This document shows, in pieces, positions 57,838-64,000 of a stretch of DNA of 64,000 nucleotides; the stretch's first letter is position 1; every line of letters begins with the position of its first letter. The stretch covers positions 110,191 to 174,190 of the forward strand of contig JAPMUG010000007.1 in assembly GCA_026692725.1 (NCBI GenBank), written 5' to 3'. The DNA is from Ecytonucleospora hepatopenaei. Taxonomy: Eukaryota; Microsporidia; Enterocytozoonidae. A program made the position numbers and the translations under genes. The notes below the pieces were generated by a model. The model was not told the origin of the DNA. It did not search any database and worked only from the letters and a program-made list of their open reading frames with translations.

Positions 57838-58155
57838 AATAATGTAATAATGTAATAATGTAATAATGTAATAATGTAATAATGTAATAATGTAATAATG
57901 TAATAATGTAATAATGTAATAATGTAATAATGTAATAATGTAATAATGTAATAATGTAATAATGTAATAATGTAATAATGTAATAATGTAATAATGTAAT
58001 AATGTAATAATGTAATAATGTAATAATGTAATAATGTAATAATGTAATAATGTAATAATGTAATAATGTAATAATGTAATAATGTAATAATGTAATAATG
58101 TAATAATGTAATAATGTAATAATGTAATAATGTAATAATGTAATAATGTAATAAT
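57838..58155. repeat. 8-bp satellite (AATGTAAT)n
   Basis: About 39-40 tandem copies of AATGTAAT without visible variants. It would be read on the minus strand as an open repeat frame, but this is an accident of the unit (no stop in that phase). Confidence 0.95.
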
Positions 58156-58289
58156 TTCTGCGTTGGAAAATCCAACAAATTTTTAATTATCATTAAATAT
58201 ATTTTTAAGTTATCATTGATTATTTATGGAAGGAAAATCTTTTGTTTGTTTTTAAATGTGGTTTTTTGTACTCTAAATTTTATTTTTAA

Positions 58290-59390
58290 AATAAAATATG
58301 AGCATAATAATGCAGAAACAGAAGATTTATGGGAAGAACTTGATAAATCAAGGGATAATAATGAAATAAAGATAAAAGACCTTATTGACAGTTAATTTTC
58401 AACTAACAATAAAATGGTAACTAACAATAAAATGGTATAACACAAAAAACAATTCTAATAATAGTTTAAGTAATAGTGGAAAAGTAGAAAAAATATTATT
58501 TGATAAAACAGAAAGAACAATTCATAAATTACTAAACAACTTTATAAGTTTATTTTAAAATATAATTTATTATTTTAAATTAAAAGAATATTTTATAAAA
58601 TTACTTAGTGATAAATACAGTTCTTTAAATTTAAACAATGTTGATGCTTTAAATTTAGTAGCAGATTTTTTTGAATTTTCAACAACATTATATAGATAAA
58701 TCAATTAGAATTGTATATAGAAAAACAATAATAAATAATAAATGTAGTAGAAAAAGAGACAAATTATGAAGTAATTGAAAATGTATTAATGAATTTGAAT
58801 TTTTGAAAAATGCATTTTAAGATAATAATGTTAAACATTTCAAATTACACTTTAAAGATATGCAAAACAAAATAGTTGAGAATAGATTAAAAAACATAAA
58901 TTTAATTACTAGTATACAAGATAAAGACATTAAGTGATTTATGTATTGATAAAATAGCAGTAACCATATGAGTACAGAATAGTATTTTTAAGATAGAGAG
59001 TAAATATGTATTGTATTATAGTATATAGGAAGAACTATTTAATGTCACTGGTATAAATAATGATTTTTACAAAACAAATATATGAATATATATAATGCAG
59101 TAGTAGCTAACAATACTAACAAATTTATTATAGTATTACTACTATTATAAAATATTTTGTAATACACAACTATATATTAACTACTAAAAACTTTTTATAT
59201 GTTTTATAAATAAATAGTATAATAACTAAAATTATTAGTGTATATTATATATTAGTAGTTTTAAGATATTTTATGTTAAAATAATTTGAAAAATAAAATA
59301 TAATAGAAATAAAAAACACGTAGGTAAAAAGGAAAAGAAAAAAGATGAAATAAAAGTATATATAGAATGCAATGATATTGAAAATTGAAT
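58290..59390 (+). pseudogene. decayed protein-coding gene(s) in the subtelomere
   Basis: Short coherent peptides in changing plus-strand frames: EDLWEELDKSRDNNEIKIKD (about 58325), GKVEKILFDKTERTIHKLLN, SDKYSSLNLNNVDALNLVAD (about 58610), VKHFKLHFKDMQNKIVENRL (about 58830), IKTLSDLCIDKIAVTI, KYVLYYSI then EELFNVTGINNDFYK (about 59040), and HVGKKEKKKDEIKVYIECND (about 59320). Each ends at stops or shifts, many more than simple errors would give. It looks like one large Lys/Asn/Leu-rich gene, or two, in decay. Family unknown. 58156-58289 holds nothing else. Confidence 0.5.
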
Positions 59391-60165
59391 AGTTTTAGGT
59401 AGATGTATTTTTCAATTTTTTGTATTTGTGAGTATACCCTTTAGTAAAAAATATGGTTAATAAAATTAGTACTAGTAAATATTTTTTAACCCTAATAGTA
59501 AAATAGAATAAAAAAGAATATAAAAGAATAATAGTAGAAATATAATTTAAATGTATTAATATAAGTGTAAAACATAATATAAATGATAGTAAATAAATTA
59601 TAAGTATATAAAATGCATTAGTTTAGTATATATTACTAAATAAATTATTATTTTAAGAAATTTAAAAAAAAATAGAAGAAATATTCTAATAAAATATATA
59701 AGTAAAGGTATAAATGATAAGGTATATGTGTATTTAAATAGTATTAATAATTATAAAAAGATACTTTATTAACTATTTACATGTTTTTAATAAATAAATT
59801 ATATAAATATATACATTTATTAGAAAATATTATAATATTTGTAAAAAAATAGGAATATTTTAAAAGATAATAAAAATAAGAGAAAACAATGAGTGTATTA
59901 AATAAAAAAAATATAAAGTAAAAAAAATAAAAAAACTAAAATAAATACTTAAGTATATTTACATATAAAAAATATAAAACTATTAACAAGTTTATAAACC
60001 TAATAATAAAATAAAAATAACAATAAAAAATCAAAAGAAATAAATACAAAAAGTTTAATTTAATTTATTAGTACTTAAAAAACATTATAATACTATTTTA
60101 TGAATAGTAAAAGTAAAAACAAAGAAAAGAAAATACGTGAAAACAAAAATTAGATTATGATTAGT
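59391..60165. other. AT-rich subtelomeric spacer
   Basis: Dense in A/T runs, no coding fragments noticed. Confidence 0.5.
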
Positions 60166-60215
60166 AGCGCGAGAAAACTTGACGGAGTGTAACGAAGTTA
60201 AAGTTTTGGAGCGCT
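60166..60215. other. GC-richer hairpin at the entry of the 30-bp satellite
   Basis: AGCGC (60166-60170) pairs with GCGCT (60211-60215) and AAAACTT (60174-60180) with AAGTTTT (60201-60207), leaving a 20-base loop GACGGAGTGTAACGAAGTTA. This 50-bp block is far more GC-rich than anything within several kb and abuts the first satellite unit. It might be a small structured RNA, a replication element or a junction from recombination. Confidence 0.6.
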
Positions 60216-61701
60216 ATTGACTAGATATCTTACCTACGGTAAGCTATTGACTAGATATCTTACCTACGGTAAGCTATTGACTAGATATCTTACCTACGGT
60301 AAGCTATTGACTAGATATCTTACCTACGGTAAGCTATTGACTAGATATCTTACCTACGGTAAGCTATTGACTAGATATCTTACCTACGGTAAGCTATTGA
60401 CTAGATATCTTACCTACGGTAAGCTATTGACTAGATATCTTACCTACGGTAAGCTATTGACTAGATATCTTACCTACGGTAAGCTATTGACTAGATATCT
60501 TACCTACGGTAAGCTATTGACTAGATATCTTACCTACGGTAAGCTATTGACTAGATATCTTACCTACGGTAAGCTATTGACTAGATATCTTACCTACGGT
60601 AAGCTATTGACTAGATATCTTACCTACGGTAAGCTATTGACTAGATATCTTACCTACGGTAAGCTATTGACTAGATATCTTACCTACGGTAAGCTATTGA
60701 CTAGATATCTTACCTACGGTAAGCTATTGACTAGATATCTTACCTACGGTAAGCTATTGACTAGATATCTTACCTACGGTAAGCTATTGACTAGATATCT
60801 TACCTACGGTAAGCTATTGACTAGATATCTTACCTACGGTAAGCTATTGACTAGATATCTTACCTACGGTAAGCTATTGACTAGATATCTTACCTACGGT
60901 AAGCTATTGACTAGATATCTTACCTACGGTAAGCTATTGACTAGATATCTTACCTACGGTAAGCTATTGACTAGATATCTTACCTACGGTAAGCTATTGA
61001 CTAGATATCTTACCTACGGTAAGCTATTGACTAGATATCTTACCTACGGTAAGCTATTGACTAGATATCTTACCTACGGTAAGCTATTGACTAGATATCT
61101 TACCTACGGTAAGCTATTGACTAGATATCTTACCTACGGTAAGCTATTGACTAGATATCTTACCTACGGTAAGCTATTGACTAGATATCTTACCTACGGT
61201 AAGCTATTGACTAGATATCTTACCTACGGTAAGCTATTGACTAGATATCTTACCTACGGTAAGCTATTGACTAGATATCTTACCTACGGTAAGCTATTGA
61301 CTAGATATCTTACCTACGGTAAGCTATTGACTAGATATCTTACCTACGGTAAGCTATTGACTAGATATCTTACCTACGGTAAGCTATTGACTAGATATCT
61401 TACCTACGGTAAGCTATTGACTAGATATCTTACCTACGGTAAGCTATTGACTAGATATCTTACCTACGGTAAGCTATTGACTAGATATCTTACCTACGGT
61501 AAGCTATTGACTAGATATCTTACCTACGGTAAGCTATTGACTAGATATCTTACCTACGGTAAGCTATTGACTAGATATCTTACCTACGGTAAGCTATTGA
61601 CTAGATATCTTACCTACGGTAAGCTATTGACTAGATATCTTACCTACGGTAAGCTATTGACTAGATATCTTACCTACGGTAAGCTATTGACTAGATATCT
61701 T
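60216..61701. repeat. subtelomeric 30-bp satellite, about 49.5 copies
   Basis: The unit is ATTGACTAGATATCTTACC followed by TACGGTAAGCT, repeated with no variant that I can see. Each unit contains the palindrome AGATATCT and the hairpin CTTACC-TAC-GGTAAG. The array starts at the hairpin and runs into the telomeric repeat. Because 30 is a multiple of three, one phase is open through the whole array (a ten-residue repeat of the TRYLTYGKLL type); a protein is unlikely. Confidence 0.97.
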
Positions 61702-61715
61702 AGTAGTTAGTTTAG

Positions 61716-61755
<40 letters not shown>

Positions 61756-61783
61756 AGTAGTTAGTAGTTAAGTAGTTAGTTAG

Positions 61784-61815
<32 letters not shown>

Positions 61816-61846
61816 AGTTAGTTAGTTAGTTAGTTTAGTTAGTTAG

Positions 61847-61886
<40 letters not shown>

Positions 61887-62038
61887 AGTTAGTTAGTTAG
61901 TTAGTAGTTTAGTTAGTTAGTTAGTTAGTTAGTTTAGTTAGTTAGTTAGTTTAGTTTAGTTTAGTTTAGTTTAGTTTAGTTTAGTTAGTTAGTTAGTTTA
62001 GTTAGTTAGTTAGTTAGTTTAGTTTAGTTAAGGTTAGT

Positions 62039-62069
<31 letters not shown>

Positions 62070-62080
62070 AGTTAGTTAGT

Positions 62081-62111
<31 letters not shown>

Positions 62112-62191
62112 AGTTAGTTAGTTTAGTTAGTTAGTTAGTTTAGTTTAGTTAGTTAGTTTAGTTAGTTAGTTAGTTAGTTAGTTTAGTTAGT

Positions 62192-62222
<31 letters not shown>

Positions 62223-62237
62223 AGTTAGTTAGTTAGT

Positions 62238-62305
<68 letters not shown>

Positions 62306-62335
62306 AGTTTAGTTAGTTAGTTTAGTTTAGTTAGT

Positions 62336-62378
<43 letters not shown>

Positions 62379-62525
62379 AGTTAGTTAGTTAGTTAGTTTA
62401 GGTTAGTTTAGTTTAGTTTAGTTAGTTTAGTTTAGTTAGTTAGTTTAGTTAGTTTAGTTAGTTAGTTTAGTTTAGTTTAGTTAGTTTAGTTAGTTTAGTT
62501 AGTTAGTTTAGTTAGTTTAGTTAGT

Positions 62526-62560
<35 letters not shown>

Positions 62561-62598
62561 AGTTAGTTAGTTTAGTTTAGTTAGTTTAGTTAGTTAGT

Positions 62599-62658
<60 letters not shown>

Positions 62659-62691
62659 AGTTAGTTAGTTTAGTTAGTTAGTTAGTTTAGT

Positions 62692-62730
<39 letters not shown>

Positions 62731-62937
62731 AGTTAGTTTAGTTAGTTAGTTAGTTTAGTTAGTTTAGTTAGTTTAGTTTAGTTAGTTTAGTTTAGGTTAG
62801 TTTAGTTAGTTTAGTTAGTTTAGTTAGTTAGTTTAGTTAGTTAGTTTAGTTTAGTTAGTTAGTTTAGTTAGTTTAGTTAGTTAGTTAGTTTAGTTAGTTA
62901 GTTTAGTTTAGTTAGTTTAGTTAGTTAGTTAGTTAGT

Positions 62938-62972
<35 letters not shown>

Positions 62973-63734
62973 AGTTAGTTTAGTTAGTTAGTTAGTTAGT
63001 TAGTTTAGTTTAGTTAGTTAGTTTAGTTAGTTAGTTTAGTTAGTTAGTTAGTTTAGTTAGTTAGTTAGTTAGTTTAGTTAGTTTAGTTAGTTTAGTTAGT
63101 TAGTTTAGTTTAGTTAGTTAGTTAGTTTAGTTAGTTAGTTAGTTAGTTTAGTTAGTTAGTTAGTTTAGTTAGTTAGTTTAGTTAGTTTAGTTAGTTAGTT
63201 AGTTAGTTTAGTTAGTTTAGTTAGTTTAGTTTAGTTAGTTTAGTTAGTTAGTTTAGTTAGTTAGTTAGTTTAGTTAGTTTAGTTAGTTAGTTTAGTTAGT
63301 TAGTTTAGTTAGTTAGTTAGTTTAGTTAGTTTAGTTAGTTAGTTTAGTTAGTAGTTAGTTAGTTAGTTAGTTTAGTTAGTTTAGTTAGTTTAGTTTAGTT
63401 TAGTTAGTTAGTTTAGTTAGTTAGTTAGTTAGTTTAGTTAGTTAGTTAGTTAGTTAGTTTAGTTAGTTAGTTAGTTTAGTTAGTTTAGTTAGTTAGTTAG
63501 TTAGTTTAGTTAGTTAGTTAGTTTAGTTAGTTAGTTAGTTTAGTTAGTTTAGTTTAGTTTAGTTAGTTAGTTAGTTAGTTAGTTTAGTTAGTTTAGTTAG
63601 TTAGTTAGTTAGTTTAGTTAGTTAGTTAGGTTAGTTAGTTTAGTGTTAGTTGTTAGTTTAGGTTAGTTTAGTTAGTTAGTTTAGTAGTTTAGTTTAGTTA
63701 GTTTAGTTTAGTTAGTTTAGTTAGTTAGTTTAGT

Positions 63735-63781
<47 letters not shown>

Positions 63782-64000
63782 AGTTTAGTTAGTTAGTTTA
63801 GGTTTAGTTAGTTTAGTTAGTTAGTTAGTTTAGTTAGTTAGTTTAGTTAGTTTAGTTTAGTTTAGTTAGTTTAGTTTTAGTTTAGTTAGTTTAGTTAGTG
63901 TTAGTTTAGTTTAGTTAGTTAGGTTAGTTTAGGTTAGTTAGTTAGGTTAGTTAGTTAGTTAGTTTAGTTAGTTAGTTTAGTTTAGTTAGTTAGTTTAGTT
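61702..64000 (+). repeat. telomere-type array of mixed TTAG and TTTAG
   Basis: 2.3 kb of TTAG and TTTAG units in irregular order, with occasional TTAGG, TAGTAG and TTTTAG variants. The G-containing strand points toward the right end of the window, as expected at a right chromosome end. Variants are frequent near the junction (61702-62040) and again at 63620-63670 and 63880-63950. There is no non-repeat sequence after it. Confidence 0.93.

Noticed and set aside
57810..58193. 127-aa minus-strand repeat frame
   Set aside because: Translation of the (AATGTAAT)n satellite; an 8-bp unit read in three phases without stops.
60217..61710. 497-aa open frame with a ten-residue repeat
   Set aside because: It exists only because the 30-bp satellite unit is a multiple of three and stop-free in one phase; the other phases contain TAG, and there is no promoter-like or leader sequence.
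61702..64000. CRISPR-like or coding interpretation of the TTAG array
   Set aside because: Units of 4-5 nt without spacers, TAG in all phases, and terminal position fit only a telomeric array.

Overview
The window is extremely AT-rich nuclear DNA from a microsporidian. The support is a reduced but clearly eukaryotic gene set (NF-YC, BRF1, TAF7, MCM3, an RFC small subunit, uL1, FCF1, RanGAP, an R-SNARE, GPI12), short proteins, no convincing introns, two ABCG half-transporters, many small secreted proteins without recognised homologues, and C-rich (CCC) motifs just upstream of several start codons. The gene content would fit the Nosema/Vairimorpha group, but that placement is inference. The right end is a chromosome end: the last 2.3 kb is a TTAG/TTTAG telomere-type array. 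No rRNA, tRNA or CRISPR was recognised.

Layout. 0.35-14.7 kb: housekeeping genes (NF-YC, exopolyphosphatase, ABCG, BRF1, R-SNARE, a possible karyopherin, a uL10/Mrt4-like protein, Mtq2). In many of them long Asn/Thr tracts encoded by AAT/ACT interrupt the domains, and they are separated by AT satellites. 15.2-17.1 kb: two secreted proteins. 17.3-24.8 kb: NTH1, TAF7, a Bromo_TP histone-fold protein, small membrane/secreted proteins, a possible Ytm1-like protein and FCF1. 24.9-32.7 kb: a parasite-specific block with secreted and type I membrane proteins, three tandem multi-pass proteins that resemble the FAR-17a/AIG1 family, and a tandem array of four small secreted proteins. 33-48.6 kb: a second housekeeping block (MscS-like fragment, uL1, C2H2 protein, RanGAP, a WNK-type kinase, Vma21-like, PI31-tail-like, MCM3, GPI12, DEAD-box helicase, Mis18/Yippee-like, RFC subunit). 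48.7-53.2 kb: a surface-type protein, a decayed PARG-like gene and a second ABCG transporter. 53.2-64 kb: subtelomere with decayed genes, an (ATTTT) tract, one last secreted protein, 8-bp and 30-bp satellites, and the telomere.

Two themes stand out. First, five otherwise intact genes (PPX1, both ABCG genes, GPI12 and one secreted gene) are each broken by a single one-base shift at a homopolymer, and each becomes family-length when that shift is bridged; uncorrected homopolymer errors are the simplest explanation, but recoding or tolerated frameshifts should be tested. Second, lineage-specific tandem families (AIG1-like and small secreted proteins) lie together in 24.9-32.7 kb and are the best candidates for undescribed host-facing biology. 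Several starts given here are the first in-frame ATG rather than an upstream TTG.
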